From NCBI RefSeq assembly GCF_022867885.1, contig NZ_JALIFP010000018.1:18573-82572 (forward strand): 64,000 bases of DNA, given 5' to 3'. The notes below the pieces were generated by a model, which ran no database searches, was not told the DNA's origin, and worked only from the letters and a program-made list of their open reading frames with translations. A program made the translations under genes and the position numbers. Shown here one piece after another: positions 55,126-64,000 of the stretch; the stretch's first letter is position 1; each line of letters begins with the position of its first letter. Source of the stretch: Lederbergia sp. NSJ-179 (lineage in GTDB: Bacteria; Bacillota; Bacilli; Bacillales; Bacillaceae_C).

Positions 55126-56193
55126 TCACTCTACTTTTAATACCCAGTTAAATGGATCCTCTTTTATTCCCGTTTGAATTCCTGTTAAGGTATCATAAAT
55201 TTTTTTCGAAAGTTCCCCGGTTTCTCCATTATGAATGGTCAGTTTATGATTCTCCCAATTAAGCTCTCCAATTGGAGAAATAACTGCGGCTGTACCCGTT
55301 CCAAAGGCTTCCTCAAGTTTGCCCTCTCCATGAGCTTGGTAAATCTCTTCCATTGAAATTTTCTTTTCTATAACGGGGATATTCCAATGTTTTAATAATT
55401 CAATCACTGATTTCCTTGTAATACCTTCCAAAATACTCCCATTCAGTTCAGGCGTGACCACTTCTCCATTGATTTTAAAGAACACATTCATACTACCGAC
55501 TTCTTCGATATATTTATGCTCTTTTCCATCCAACCATAGCACTTGCGAGTAGCCTTCCGCTTCCGCCTCTTCTTGGGCTTTTAAAGAGCTGGCATAGTTT
55601 CCTGCCGTTTTGGCATTCCCTGTTCCCCCTTTTACGGCGCGGACATACTCACTTTCCACGGCGATCTTTACGGGGTTAATCCCTTCTTTATAATAAGCTC
55701 CTACGGGGGATAGAATGATCACAAATTGATAGGTCGTTGATGGTGCAACACCCAAATAAGGCTCAGTCGCAAAAACAAATGGCCGAATATAGAGAGAGGT
55801 CCCTTCTTTATTCGGGATCCAGTCACGATCAATGGAAATCAATTTTTTCAATGCCTCTAAGCCTAAATCTTCATCAATCTCTGGAATGCATAAACGTCGA
55901 TTGGACCGATTCATCCGTTTCATATTTTCTTCAGGTCGAAACAGCAAGACATCCTGATCTTTTGTTATATAGGCTTTCAATCCCTCAAAAACCGTTTGAC
56001 CGTAATGGAAAATAATCGCAGCCGGATCTAATACAATCGGTTGATAGGGGATAACGCGAGCATCAAACCAACCTTTATCTTTTGAATAATCCATTACAAA
56101 CATGTGATCAGTGAAAAAACGACCAAAAGGAAGTTGTTCTTGTGCTGGTTTATCTTTTTTATGCTGGCTTAATTGTACCTTGATCTCTTGCAT
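55126..56193 (-). CDS. Branched-chain amino acid aminotransferase
   Basis: 355 residues, fold type IV PLP enzyme. The PLP lysine lies in GGTGNAKTAGNYA near 190-202; FHYGQTVFEGLKAY and YIEEVGSMNVFF are class signatures and the phosphate-binding GTGTAAVISP occurs near 310. It makes the last step of Leu, Ile and Val synthesis and the first of their breakdown. Length and motifs match YbgE/YwaA (IlvE/IlvK) of Bacillus. ATG behind AAGGAGAA. It follows proA by 17 bp. Confidence 0.92.
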   Translation of the reverse strand: MQEIKVQLSQHKKDKPAQEQLPFGRFFTDHMFVMDYSKDKGWFDARVIPYQPIVLDPAAIIFHYGQTVFEGLKAYITKDQDVLLFRPEENMKRMNRSNRRLCIPEIDEDLGLEALKKLISIDRDWIPNKEGTSLYIRPFVFATEPYLGVAPSTTYQFVIILSPVGAYYKEGINPVKIAVESEYVRAVKGGTGNAKTAGNYASSLKAQEEAEAEGYSQVLWLDGKEHKYIEEVGSMNVFFKINGEVVTPELNGSILEGITRKSVIELLKHWNIPVIEKKISMEEIYQAHGEGKLEEAFGTGTAAVISPIGELNWENHKLTIHNGETGELSKKIYDTLTGIQTGIKEDPFNWVLKVE

Positions 56194-56209
56194 ATGGCTT
56201 TCTCCTTAT

Positions 56210-57460
56210 CTATTCATTTCGTACTTGCCCATTTCCGTAAATAAAGAATTTAGATGATGTGAGTGCTTCTAAGCCCATAGGCCCGCGTGCATGCAGTTTT
56301 TGCGTACTGATTCCAATCTCCGCACCATAACCAAATTCAAATCCATCCGTAAAACGAGTGGAGGCATTATGATAGACAACCGCTGCATCCACACTATTTA
56401 AAAATTGAGCAGCGTGTGAATCCTGATTCGTTATAATTGATTCCGAGTGTCGCGTTCCGTAATGATTGATATGTTCAATGGCCTCTTTTAAACCTGAAAC
56501 GATTTTCGCACTGATCGATAAACCCAAGTATTCGGTTGACCAATCAGCCTCTGTGGCCACTTTTATATTATGACACTCCTTTACGATGATTTCATCTCCG
56601 AAAACTTCCACATCGTTTTCTTGCAGACTTTTGACTAATTCCCTCCCATATTTTTCAAACCATTTTTCATCCATTAATAAAGATTCAATCGCATTGCAAA
56701 CGGACGGGCGTTGTAATTTCGCATTTAATACCACTGATTTGGCCATTTCCCAATCGGCTGATTCATCGATAAAAATATGGCAATTTCCTGCACCTGTTTC
56801 AATAACGGGAACGGTTGATTCACGTATGACGGTTTCGATTAATTTTTTTCCGCCTCTTGGAATAAGGACATCTAAATACTCATTTAAGCGGAATAGTTCT
56901 TTGGCCGTTTCACGGCTTGTATCTTCTAATAATTGGACAGAATCTTTTGGGAGTTTACTTTTTTCCAATGCTTGATGAATCACTTTGACAAGGGCGATAT
57001 TCGAATATTTAGCCGAAGAGCTTCCTCTTAAAATCACGGCATTCCCTGTTTTTAAAGCCAATGTGGCCGCATCAATGGTGACATTGGGCCTTGCTTCATA
57101 AATCATCCCAATAACCCCGATGGGTACTCGTTTTTTATATATGTGTAATCCATTTTCTCTTTCAATGGTTTCTATTGTTTCACCAATCGGATCCTTTAAT
57201 TCGATTAAAAGTTGGATAGCCTGTGACATTGCCTGAATACGATCTTCATTTAACATAATCCGGTCCAGAATAGCAGAAGACAATCCGTTTTCCTTGCCAG
57301 ATTGTAGATCTTTTTGATTTGCTTCAAGTATTTCCCCTTGCGATCCTAATAACCCTTCCGCAATAAGTTTCAAAGCCTGATTTTTTTCCTCTGTTGTGAC
57401 ATTAACTAAGGTGTAGCTTGCCTGTTTCGCTGCCTGCCCTTTCCTCGTTACTTCACTCAT
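56210..57460 (-). CDS. proA: Gamma-glutamyl phosphate reductase
   Basis: 416 residues, aldehyde dehydrogenase fold. [13 protein letters not shown] near 131-143 and the catalytic-cysteine segment [15 protein letters not shown] near 244-258 are diagnostic. Second step of proline synthesis: reduces glutamyl 5-phosphate to the semialdehyde. It lies 19 bp behind proB in a T-box-controlled operon. ATG behind AGAGAGG. Confidence 0.95.
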   Translation of the reverse strand: MSEVTRKGQAAKQASYTLVNVTTEEKNQALKLIAEGLLGSQGEILEANQKDLQSGKENGLSSAILDRIMLNEDRIQAMSQAIQLLIELKDPIGETIETIERENGLHIYKKRVPIGVIGMIYEARPNVTIDAATLALKTGNAVILRGSSSAKYSNIALVKVIHQALEKSKLPKDSVQLLEDTSRETAKELFRLNEYLDVLIPRGGKKLIETVIRESTVPVIETGAGNCHIFIDESADWEMAKSVVLNAKLQRPSVCNAIESLLMDEKWFEKYGRELVKSLQENDVEVFGDEIIVKECHNIKVATEADWSTEYLGLSISAKIVSGLKEAIEHINHYGTRHSESIITNQDSHAAQFLNSVDAAVVYHNASTRFTDGFEFGYGAEIGISTQKLHARGPMGLEALTSSKFFIYGNGQVRNE

Positions 57461-57479
57461 GCCTCTCTTCCCCCTTTAT

Positions 57480-58571
57480 TTATATTTGTACCCAACGATC
57501 ACGATGGATCACTTCCATGGCGGGTTTCGTTTCCCTATTCATGTGGCGCTGTTGGATCGTGCTTTTTAATTCATCTGATGAATAGCTTACTTCTCCTTTT
57601 CCTAATAAACCTTTCACCCCGAAAACTTCTACAACATCCCCCTTTTCAAAGGTTCCTTGCACTTTAAAAACCCCAGCAGGTAATAGGCTCTTTCCATTAT
57701 AAAGTATGGCTTCTTCTGCTCCCTGATCCACATATATTCGGCCTGAAAGCGTTGAATGAAAAGCAATCCATTGGCGGTTCGTATTAATAGTCCCGATGTC
57801 TGGATTGGAAATATACGTCCCATCGCCTTCTCCTTGCAAAATCGTAAGGAGTTTATCCGGACCCTTCCCTTGCCCTATAAAAACGGGTACTCCTAGGGAA
57901 TGTGCTGTTTTGGCTGCCAAAAGTTTGGATTTCATCCCTCCTGTACCAACTCTTGATCCTGATTCATCTACATGATTCAATAAATCATCGGGAATTTGCT
58001 CTAAATGATTAAATCTCTTTGCATCCGGATAAAAGCGAGGATTTGCATTATAAATTCCATTGATATCCGTCAAGATGATTAATTGATCCGCATGCAAAAA
58101 GCCACTCACCAACGCAGATAACATATCATTATCTCCAAATGTCAATTCCTCTACCGAAACCGTGTCATTTTCATTAATGATCGGTAAAATGCCTCTTTCT
58201 AATAGTTCGGACATCGTTTGGAATGCATTTCGATATCTTTCACGATTGGCAAAATCTGATCGAGTTAATAAAATTTGGGCAGGAGTAATATGAAAAGCTT
58301 TAAATTTTTCCATATAAGATTGAATTAAAAGGCTTTGTCCGACAGCCGCCGCCGCCTGTTTCCCTTTTAAGGTTACGGGTCTGGTTGGATAACCTAAACA
58401 GGCAAATCCAGCTGCCACAGCTCCTGAGGAAACAAGAATCACCTCATGTTTTGCTTTGCGTAAATGTGCCAGTGCCTGGACATGATCAATTAATTTCTCA
58501 TGATCCATTTCCCCTTTTTCATTCGTTAAGGAACTACTTCCAATTTTAACAACAATCCGCTGCTTTTTCAT
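57480..58571 (-). CDS. proB: Glutamate 5-kinase
   Basis: 363 residues. Amino-acid kinase domain (1-255; [14 protein letters not shown] at the N-terminus, [32 protein letters not shown]) and a C-terminal PUA domain (about 275-355). First step of proline synthesis, normally feedback inhibited by proline. ATG 58571 (behind AAAGGTGAT) is used; the open frame upstream to 58724 runs through the T-box leader and is not coding. Confidence 0.95.
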   Translation of the reverse strand: MKKQRIVVKIGSSSLTNEKGEMDHEKLIDHVQALAHLRKAKHEVILVSSGAVAAGFACLGYPTRPVTLKGKQAAAAVGQSLLIQSYMEKFKAFHITPAQILLTRSDFANRERYRNAFQTMSELLERGILPIINENDTVSVEELTFGDNDMLSALVSGFLHADQLIILTDINGIYNANPRFYPDAKRFNHLEQIPDDLLNHVDESGSRVGTGGMKSKLLAAKTAHSLGVPVFIGQGKGPDKLLTILQGEGDGTYISNPDIGTINTNRQWIAFHSTLSGRIYVDQGAEEAILYNGKSLLPAGVFKVQGTFEKGDVVEVFGVKGLLGKGEVSYSSDELKSTIQQRHMNRETKPAMEVIHRDRWVQI

Positions 58572-58601
58572 GTCTATCACCTTTACAAAATAATAAAAAA
58601 A

Positions 58602-58840
58602 GCCCTCCATCCTTAAAAAACTAAGGACGAAAGACTTTTTACTTCCGCGGTACCACCAGAATTGGATGCATAGAATGCACCCCGCTTTGCCTATAACGCT
58701 CAGGTTTGCGCCTATTGTTTCCATAGGACTCCAAAGGCAGGTTCTGCTGGTTGATGGTGACGAAATCTTTCAGCTCACAAATTTCGCTCTCTTGCACTTC
58801 AAACACAGCATACTAGTCCTTTTTCCTCGTTCATCAATTT
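58602..58840 (-). ncRNA. T-box leader of proBA
   Basis: Minus strand carries TGGTGGTACCGCGG (58657-58646 core) and a terminator helix GTCTTTCGTCCTTA / TAAGGATGGAGGGC ending in a T7 run (58635-58602 and beyond). In stem I, AGAACCTGCC places CCT (Pro) at 58741-58739 as specifier. Uncharged tRNA-Pro should switch the operon on, as known for proBA of B. subtilis. Confidence 0.92.
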
Positions 58841-58846
58841 TCTCAT

Positions 58847-58875
58847 ATTATGACGAATTTATGTGAAAAAGTCAA
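58847..58875 (-). promoter_or_regulatory. proBA promoter
   Basis: TTGACT and CATAAT with 17 bp spacing on the minus strand, just upstream of the T-box leader. Confidence 0.75.
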
Positions 58876-58928
58876 GTGATTGAATATGATAAACGTGGGT
58901 ATTCAAATAAAAAAAATAAAAAAAGAAT

Positions 58929-58951
58929 AAAGGGACAAGAGAGATCCCTTT
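58929..58951 (-). terminator. Terminator after the DUF6509-like gene
   Basis: AAAGGGA / TCCCTTT stem with a 9-nt loop and a long T-rich minus-strand exit, six bases past the stop codon. Confidence 0.75.
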
Positions 58952-58956
58952 CCCTT

Positions 58957-59250
58957 TTATTCCTTTTTTTCGTGATAATGTTGGCGGCAGAAGTCAAAAA
59001 CCAATGCCTCTTCATCCTGCTCGAGGGCAAAATCTAAAATAGCATGTGAATTTCTTTCCATAAATTCGTAATGAAGAATGCTTTGCGATTGATTCACATC
59101 AGCAAAAATCACCCTTAGCAACAAACCATTTTCAGTAAATAATTCATCCTCTTCCGGTACCTCAATTTGCAGAAAGAACTCATATCGAGTTCCATCAAGG
59201 ATCCCAGTTGGATCATGTAATTCCTCTACTGTATATCCTGTTATCTTCAT
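58957..59250 (-). CDS. Small acidic cytosolic protein (DUF6509-like)
   Basis: 97 residues, strongly acidic, no membrane segment. YTVEELHDPTGILDGTRYEFFL and VPEEDELFTENGLLLRVIFA fit the small Bacillus family listed as DUF6509. Function unknown. It lies 16 bp behind the DedA gene and ends at a terminator, so it is probably in a two-gene unit with it. Start ATG behind AAGGAATG. Confidence 0.65.
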   Translation of the reverse strand: MKITGYTVEELHDPTGILDGTRYEFFLQIEVPEEDELFTENGLLLRVIFADVNQSQSILHYEFMERNSHAILDFALEQDEEALVFDFCRQHYHEKKE

Positions 59251-59266
59251 TATTCATTCCTTCTTC

Positions 59267-59872
59267 TCATGTATATCTTTTCTTTATAAAAATCCCAATC
59301 GTGATGATTAATAATATGGCTAATCCAATATATACAAAATAGGAGTAAATGTCCATGATTTCAACGATTTTTGTCCAAGACTCTCCAACTGCCGCCCCAA
59401 TCCAGACTAAGATCGTATTCCACAGTAATGTTCCGGCAAGCGTCAAAAGAAAAAATGGCAGAAAATGCATTCGAGCCATTCCTGCTGGAATCGAAATTAA
59501 GCTGCGGATTAAAGGAATAAAACGACAGAAAAAAACGGTCCATGCACCATGAGCTTGAAACCACGCCTCCGCCCTTAAGATATCTTCCTTCTTTAAACGA
59601 AGAATATACCCCCAGCGATCAATAATTTTTTCAATTCGATCTGGATTCACTAAATAACCAATCCCGTAAAGAATAACAGCCCCGAGTACAGAACCTAATG
59701 TAGCAAACCAGACGACACCCATGATGGTTAAATCGGATTTAGTCGTCAAAAATCCCCCGAAGGTAAGAATGACTTCGGAAGGAATAGGGGGAAAAATATT
59801 TTCAATCATAATCAAAAAGAGAATCCCGATATAACCAAAATTTTCCATGATATTTATAATCCAAGTATCCAT
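59267..59872 (-). CDS. DedA-family membrane protein
   Basis: 201 residues. MIENIFPPIPSEVILTFGGF near 22-41, GYGIG-like GAVILYGIGY and the conserved FFCRFIPLIRSLISIPAGMARM near 112-133 with the two arginines of the DedA/VTT fold. The family recycles lipid carriers such as undecaprenyl phosphate or phosphatidylethanolamine across the membrane. ATG behind AGGAGTG. Confidence 0.9.
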   Translation of the reverse strand: MDTWIINIMENFGYIGILFLIMIENIFPPIPSEVILTFGGFLTTKSDLTIMGVVWFATLGSVLGAVILYGIGYLVNPDRIEKIIDRWGYILRLKKEDILRAEAWFQAHGAWTVFFCRFIPLIRSLISIPAGMARMHFLPFFLLTLAGTLLWNTILVWIGAAVGESWTKIVEIMDIYSYFVYIGLAILLIITIGIFIKKRYT

Positions 59873-60085
59873 TTATGTACACTCCTATACTTTGAAAAAA
59901 CTTGTCTATGTTATTTTACAAGCAATTTGCATCATTTATCACCGGAATGGCAAATTTATATGTATGGAAGTTTTGTTTTGGATCAAAATAATGAAAGTAC
60001 CCCCCGTACACTTTTATATAGTAACTTGGCTTATCCAATTGTTATAATCGCTAATTTTTATGTATAAGTCAATGACTTTCTTTAA

Positions 60086-60142
60086 AAATAAAGCGGAACT
60101 TCAATCCGTGCGTTTCTAACCACCAGTTAATCCCGGGATAAA
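60086..60142. repeat. Short repeat, left of the glycosyltransferase gene
   Basis: AAATAAAGCGGAACTTCAATC then GTTAATCCCGGGATAAA. A second copy starts at 61696 in the same orientation and the two ends also flank the composite element at 48.7 kb. Confidence 0.7.
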
Positions 60143-60158
60143 GGAATGACGTAAAGAC

Positions 60159-61706
60159 ATGATGCAAAAGTACAGACTTTTGGATACTACGATTTTGAAA
60201 CATTTTAAACCCAATAAAAAGCTAGCCTATACTGTGCATAAACAGTCAACAAGTAGACAGAAAGATTATTTAGTTACTGTCATTACCCCCGTTTATAATG
60301 GGGAAAGCTTTTTAAAAAAGTCAATTAAATCTGTGATGAATCAAACAATTGGTTTTAACAATATCGAGTATATATTCATTGATGATTGTTCCACAGATCG
60401 CTCAAAAGAAATTATATTCCATTTTGCAAGAGACCACGAAAACATTACCGTAGTTTCGTTAGATTGTCATTCTGGTTCACCCGGTCGTCCCCGTAATATT
60501 GGTGTGGAATTAGCAAGTTCCCCGTATATTACTTTTTTGGATGCAGACGATTGGCTCGATTCAAATGGCTTACAAGTTCTTTATAAGATTTTAGAAGAAA
60601 CAGGAGACCCTTATGTTGTAGGGAGAACCATCAAAGTGGATAGTCAAGGCACTAAAGTAATTGGTGAACACCAATCTTGTAAAGAAAGAAGAAGTGTCTC
60701 TCCCTTATCCATCCCGCATATTTTTAACCATCTTGGTCCGACTGCGAGAATGATGAGAACTAGTTTTATTAAAGAACAGCAGATTCAGTTTCCCGAGATG
60801 AAATTCGCAGAGGATAAACAATTTTTTATTGAGGTACTCGCAAATTGTAAAACAATTTCAACGACAACAAAGCCAATTTATTATGTCAATCGCTTAGATG
60901 AAACGAAAAAAACCCGCTTAACGAATCAAACTAATATTTTACAAAAAACAAAATATAATGTACAAGTAGTCCATTACATTTTAAATCAAAAATTTGATAT
61001 TGAAATTGAAAAAATGATTATCAATCGAATGTATGAATTTGATTTAATGAAAAGTCTTCTTGCAACACCACATTTTCAAAGCACAAAATTAAAATTGTTG
61101 TACTATTATAAAATCAAACAAATTTTGAAGACAACAAAAAAATTAACATACGATTTTTCGGAGAATTTTTTACAACCGATTCACAAGGTCATATATGAAT
61201 TGATACGTGAGGGCAGGTATCATACGGTAACAAAACTGTTGGAGTGGGATAAATCAATAAAAGTAAAAGAAGTGGTGATCAAAAATGATCAGCCTTATTT
61301 TGTCATTCCCTTTCTTGAGGAAAAATACAAATATATTCCTATGCCCATATTTATCACCTTTACACAACATTATTGTCAAGGGAATCAATACATTCTTCAC
61401 TTTCAGATATATGGTGATCACATACATTCCATCACAGATGTATTAATTTGTGACGGGAAGAATGCCCATAATGAATATGTTTTGCCAGTGACCGTAAGAG
61501 AAAATGGCGAAGCACTTATTGAATTCAAATTAGACTCATTAAAAAATTTACCCGCTTCCATTTACTCCATTTTCGTAAGATATAATGATTATATGAAAAT
61601 GAATATTAGGCAACGGATTAAAAATGAAATGAAATATCGTTATGAAAACCGAGAATTCACTTTTTATCATACGCCCTACTCCAATATTGGTCTTAAAATA
61701 AAGTGA
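60159..61706 (+). CDS. Family 2 glycosyltransferase with C-terminal beta domain
   Basis: 515 residues. GT-A domain at about 35-250: VTVITPVYNGESFLKKSIKS, IEYIFIDDCSTDRS and FLDADDWLD (the DxD metal site). A helical linker (250-380) and a beta-rich C-terminal domain (about 385-515) follow, a layout known from wall teichoic acid and other surface-polymer glycosyltransferases. It stands alone between the two short repeats, and the right repeat supplies its stop codon. It is A/T-richer than the downstream genes. Acceptor unknown. Confidence 0.82.
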   Translation: MMQKYRLLDTTILKHFKPNKKLAYTVHKQSTSRQKDYLVTVITPVYNGESFLKKSIKSVMNQTIGFNNIEYIFIDDCSTDRSKEIIFHFARDHENITVVSLDCHSGSPGRPRNIGVELASSPYITFLDADDWLDSNGLQVLYKILEETGDPYVVGRTIKVDSQGTKVIGEHQSCKERRSVSPLSIPHIFNHLGPTARMMRTSFIKEQQIQFPEMKFAEDKQFFIEVLANCKTISTTTKPIYYVNRLDETKKTRLTNQTNILQKTKYNVQVVHYILNQKFDIEIEKMIINRMYEFDLMKSLLATPHFQSTKLKLLYYYKIKQILKTTKKLTYDFSENFLQPIHKVIYELIREGRYHTVTKLLEWDKSIKVKEVVIKNDQPYFVIPFLEEKYKYIPMPIFITFTQHYCQGNQYILHFQIYGDHIHSITDVLICDGKNAHNEYVLPVTVRENGEALIEFKLDSLKNLPASIYSIFVRYNDYMKMNIRQRIKNEMKYRYENREFTFYHTPYSNIGLKIK

Positions 61707-61750
61707 AACTTCAATCAGTGAGGGCTTACTGCTCGTTAATCCGGAATAAA
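61696..61750. repeat. Short repeat, right of the glycosyltransferase gene
   Basis: AAAATAAAGTGAAACTTCAA, TCAGTGAGGGCTTACTGC and GTTAATCCGGAATAAA. The first ten bases are the last codons and stop of the glycosyltransferase gene. The following 61751-62032 shows only a short palindrome GTTCTTT-TT-AAAGAAC near 61917. Confidence 0.7.
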
Positions 61751-62032
61751 TTAGCGATTATAATAGTTTTGTTGTAATTAATCGTATTTATTGTAATAAA
61801 ACCCTAAACGTAAATACTTAGTGTGAACGAAATACTATTGTTTCGATATTTTCCCTCCGCATGTTATAGCTGGTACTAAGAGTAAGTTCAGATGCTAACA
61901 CCAGGTATTAATAATTGTTCTTTTTAAAGAACATATCCGCATCTAGCTTATCCCGGAGATTTTCGCGAAATATTATCCGGGTGCAGTTTATTATTTCGAA
62001 ATACTTTTTGGATATAGTTTTAGGGCGCAAAA

Positions 62033-62060
62033 AATCAAGCATCTAATAAGATGCTTGATT
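62033..62060 (-). terminator. cwlJ terminator
   Basis: 12-bp perfect inverted repeat AATCAAGCATCT / AGATGCTTGATT, 4-nt loop, T6 on the minus-strand exit. Confidence 0.88.
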
Positions 62061-62065
62061 AGGAC

Positions 62066-62494
62066 TCAAAATGTTTTATAGACATTTTCACATTCTTCTC
62101 CGGTTGGTTCATAAAAACAATGAAGTTTATAACGAGCGACAAGGGGTTGATTGTACCAGGTTGCTGGGCAGTCCCCTTCCGGCCTGAAATACCAGAGGCT
62201 ATATTTAGCCGGCCAAATTCTTTCTCCATTTATAGCACGTCTGGCCAATCTGCGTTCACTTTCTCTAGCCCTCTGATAAAAATAGCCATGTATGACTGCT
62301 TCAAACGCATGAGGCTGATACACCATATCTGGAATGGTACGCAATCCTATAAAATCGGAACAATTTGCCCGAATTCGGTTAATTCCCACATTGCCAACCA
62401 TCAGCATCCCCTGTATTCCTTCTCCCTCACCTTCCGCTCTTAACAATCTTGCTAATAGATCAATGTCTGATCCTCTGGCCTTCACAACAGCCAT
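62066..62494 (-). CDS. cwlJ: Spore cortex-lytic hydrolase CwlJ
   Basis: 142 residues, hydrolase_2 (SleB/CwlJ) domain over the full length: LLARLLRAEGEGEGIQGMLMVGNVGINR, GYFYQRARESERRLARRAINGE and the C-terminal CFYEPTGEECENVYKTF. The glutamate in RAEGEGE is the likely catalytic residue. It degrades cortex at germination in response to Ca-dipicolinate and is held at the coat by GerQ; no gerQ is seen downstream, unlike B. subtilis. ATG 62494 (behind GGGAGGTG) is chosen over 62524. Confidence 0.94.
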   Translation of the reverse strand: MAVVKARGSDIDLLARLLRAEGEGEGIQGMLMVGNVGINRIRANCSDFIGLRTIPDMVYQPHAFEAVIHGYFYQRARESERRLARRAINGERIWPAKYSLWYFRPEGDCPATWYNQPLVARYKLHCFYEPTGEECENVYKTF

Positions 62495-62571
62495 TCCGAC
62501 ACCTCCCAATCTTTCTATATCCATATCATATTGAAGGGGATGACATTTGTTGCGGTTGGTCAGGGAATTTC

Positions 62572-63594
62572 TTATTGATTAAAATAGCCTTGTGCTTTTG
62601 CAGCAATGTCCTCTGGGTATTTATAACTTAAGGGTTCTTGGTGTAATGCCTGAAAATAATTAATATCACTGGTATCCAGCCCGCCAATAGTAAAGCGTGG
62701 AATTAAACGGACATGGGGAGGCTGTTTTCGTTGCGAATCGATTGGAAGTTGCATGAGTAAGTTGAAACTTGCAAAACCTTGTTCCTCCATGACTTTAAAA
62801 ACAACCTGCAATCCTTTTGCAAAATGGTTCCAATCTTCTTTCTTAATATCAAGAATGGATTCGGTTTTTTGAAAAATAGCAAGGAAATCATTATGTCCCT
62901 TTGGAGCAAAGGCATGCATCCAGGCGATCTTTCCTTTTTCTCCAATCCATCTCTCTCCCGCGACCTTTTCTTGTTTACAAAGTTCCTCGAAATACTCAGA
63001 GCCAGTTTTTTCTTGAAAGGCTTCCGTATCATCATTTAGGCGCTGTTGATAATTAGTCGCTGATTCCGATACAATCACATGTAAATGAGGATGAAGAATA
63101 CTTCCGCCTGAATACGGTAAGTAGTTCCAATTAATCGAAGCATATTTTGCTTTAGGATCAGACTTTACGACATTTTGAATATAGATTTGGGCAGCCATAA
63201 AAGCATTTGTGATCATTTCGGAAGTAAATTCAGCTAATCTGACATAATGTTGATCAGAAAAAACGACAACGCCGTTATGTTTACTGTATGGAAACAGGTT
63301 TGGAAAACAAATAGCGTCTCCCGCAATAATTCGTCCTTCCTCTGCGATATTTTTTGAAAAAACAGGTGTCATGTTTAAAATATTCTCAGGGCAAAACGGA
63401 CAGTTTTTACCGCCTGTATTGGTAGCGGCTTCGGAATAATCAGGTGGTGTTAAAGTAAGTCCAGCATCAAAGATAATCCGTGAAGTCTCGCCTGTTAATG
63501 GATCAAAGCGAATTTCCGTTTTTCGATCCATCTGTTCCCCTTTTCCGTCGTAAAAAGAAAACCACTCTTCTCTTTTGGTAAATTTTATTCCCAT
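62572..63594 (-). CDS. GalT-like nucleotidyltransferase (HIT superfamily)
   Basis: 340 residues. A CPFC metal knuckle lies near residue 65 and the nucleotidyl-transfer motif SILHPHLHVIV near 165-175 (the histidine triad equivalent of GalT HPHGQ). N-terminal RFDPLTGETSRI and SKHNGVVVFSDQH also match galactose-1-phosphate uridylyltransferase relatives. HPHLHV rather than HPHGQ suggests a divergent member with another sugar-phosphate or an ADP-donor substrate. ATG behind GGGGGAGGGAG. Confidence 0.75.
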   Translation of the reverse strand: MGIKFTKREEWFSFYDGKGEQMDRKTEIRFDPLTGETSRIIFDAGLTLTPPDYSEAATNTGGKNCPFCPENILNMTPVFSKNIAEEGRIIAGDAICFPNLFPYSKHNGVVVFSDQHYVRLAEFTSEMITNAFMAAQIYIQNVVKSDPKAKYASINWNYLPYSGGSILHPHLHVIVSESATNYQQRLNDDTEAFQEKTGSEYFEELCKQEKVAGERWIGEKGKIAWMHAFAPKGHNDFLAIFQKTESILDIKKEDWNHFAKGLQVVFKVMEEQGFASFNLLMQLPIDSQRKQPPHVRLIPRFTIGGLDTSDINYFQALHQEPLSYKYPEDIAAKAQGYFNQ

Positions 63595-63682
63595 AGATGC
63601 TCCCTCCCCCTTTTATATGAATATAGCAGGTATTGTCAGTATTTTCCAACAAAACACCCACGACCGAACGATAGGGAATCGC

Positions 63683-63763
63683 GTAATTGGGGTGTCATGA
63701 ACGCTTTATGACGATCGAAAAACAAGGAATTCCCGTAATTAGGACATCATACACGAGGTAATT
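63683..63763. repeat. Three GTAATT-based imperfect repeats
   Basis: GTAATTGGGGTGTCAT (63683), GTAATTAGGACATCAT (63735) and GTAATTGCGATGTCTC (63758) in one orientation. Spacing is 52 and 23 bp. Directly after lies a hairpin TGTCTCAC / GTGAGACA (63768-63790). Between 63595 and 63977 there is no intact gene. Confidence 0.5.
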
Positions 63764-63977
63764 GCGATGTCTCACACCTCAAGTGAGACAAGGGGTTAAG
63801 GACAGACCAGAATTTATTTTCCCCCAAAATGAGACGGTATAATGCACTTTTAAGAGATGGGAATGGAAAAAATTCGAAAATCCACCCCAAAAAATAAGAA
63901 AACAGATGAAACCTTGCCCTATAAGGTTTAAAATAGTTAGTAACCAAAAAACCATTAAACCGAGGGGGTTCATCTGT

Positions 63978-64000
63978 ATGGCTATTATACCACAAATGAA
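63978..64000 (+). CDS. Start of a probable transposase gene, cut by the window edge
   Basis: Only MAIIPQM is visible, behind GAGGGGG. Several IS1182-type transposases begin MAIIPQ, and the non-coding, hairpin-rich DNA before it fits an insertion-sequence end. The call rests on seven residues. Confidence 0.35.

Noticed and set aside
58572..58724. N-terminal extension of ProB
   Set aside because: The open frame runs through the T-box terminator and antiterminator; the ATG at 58571 has a ribosome site and starts the conserved kinase domain.
63747..63995. 82-codon minus-strand frame at the right edge
   Set aside because: Opposite to the upstream region of a probable transposase, with no start signal and aromatic-rich, random-looking composition.

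Overview
The window reads as a chromosomal segment of a low-GC, endospore-forming Gram-positive of the family Bacillaceae. Support comes from a CwlJ-type spore cortex hydrolase, a LysM/GH18 SleL/YaaH-type germination enzyme, a pspA-ydjGHI stress operon in the Bacillus order, two T-box leaders (argS, proBA), a preQ1-I riboswitch before queT, strong GGAGG-type ribosome sites and several TTG/GTG starts. Species cannot be fixed from the sequence. No rRNA, tRNA or CRISPR array was seen.

Region 1 (about 1-24 kb) is accessory and decaying. It holds an M3 oligoendopeptidase, an APH-type phosphotransferase, a frameshifted protein-kinase-like gene, a ribbon-helix-helix/ankyrin fusion behind a 38-bp palindromic operator, a second ankyrin gene, MazEF, a lysine-less HhH glycosylase, a stand-alone MurG paralogue, a PhnP-like phosphodiesterase, acetyltransferases, a second methionine aminopeptidase, a methyltransferase, an HPr-kinase-like P-loop protein, an ADP-ribosylglycohydrolase and an ABC exporter pair, one half of which is frameshifted in a G8 tract. 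Between these lie gene fragments: a kinase fragment joined to a broken GNAT gene, two shortened copies of the HAD gene found intact at 20.9-21.8 kb, the tail of a Cof-type HAD, and an unidentified multiply frameshifted gene.

Region 2 (24-45.5 kb) is mostly membrane and envelope genes: an ABC-2 pair, a TraB-domain protein, the pspA-ydjGHI operon, a DUF4349 lipoprotein, a three-gene ABC-2 exporter, an MFS carrier, the SleL-like enzyme, and a MoxR/DUF58/DUF4350/DUF4129 operon facing a SpoIIM-family gene, with an RDD gene beyond. Region 3 (45.5-64 kb) is metabolic and core: murB, T-box-controlled argS, an ABC transporter, a MUG-type uracil-DNA glycosylase, a YkgA-like amidinohydrolase, a branched-chain aminotransferase, T-box-controlled proBA, DedA, a glycosyltransferase between two copies of a short repeat, cwlJ, a GalT-like protein and, at the right edge, the first codons of a likely transposase.

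The least ordinary signal is a dispersed family of structured repeats. Its core is two adjacent hairpins with constant RTCCT loops and stems that differ from copy to copy but stay paired. Copies sit between genes (27.1, 38.4 kb), inside the argS leader between T-box and start codon (48.7 kb), and inside the open reading frame of the HAD gene (21.0 kb), where the element is translated.
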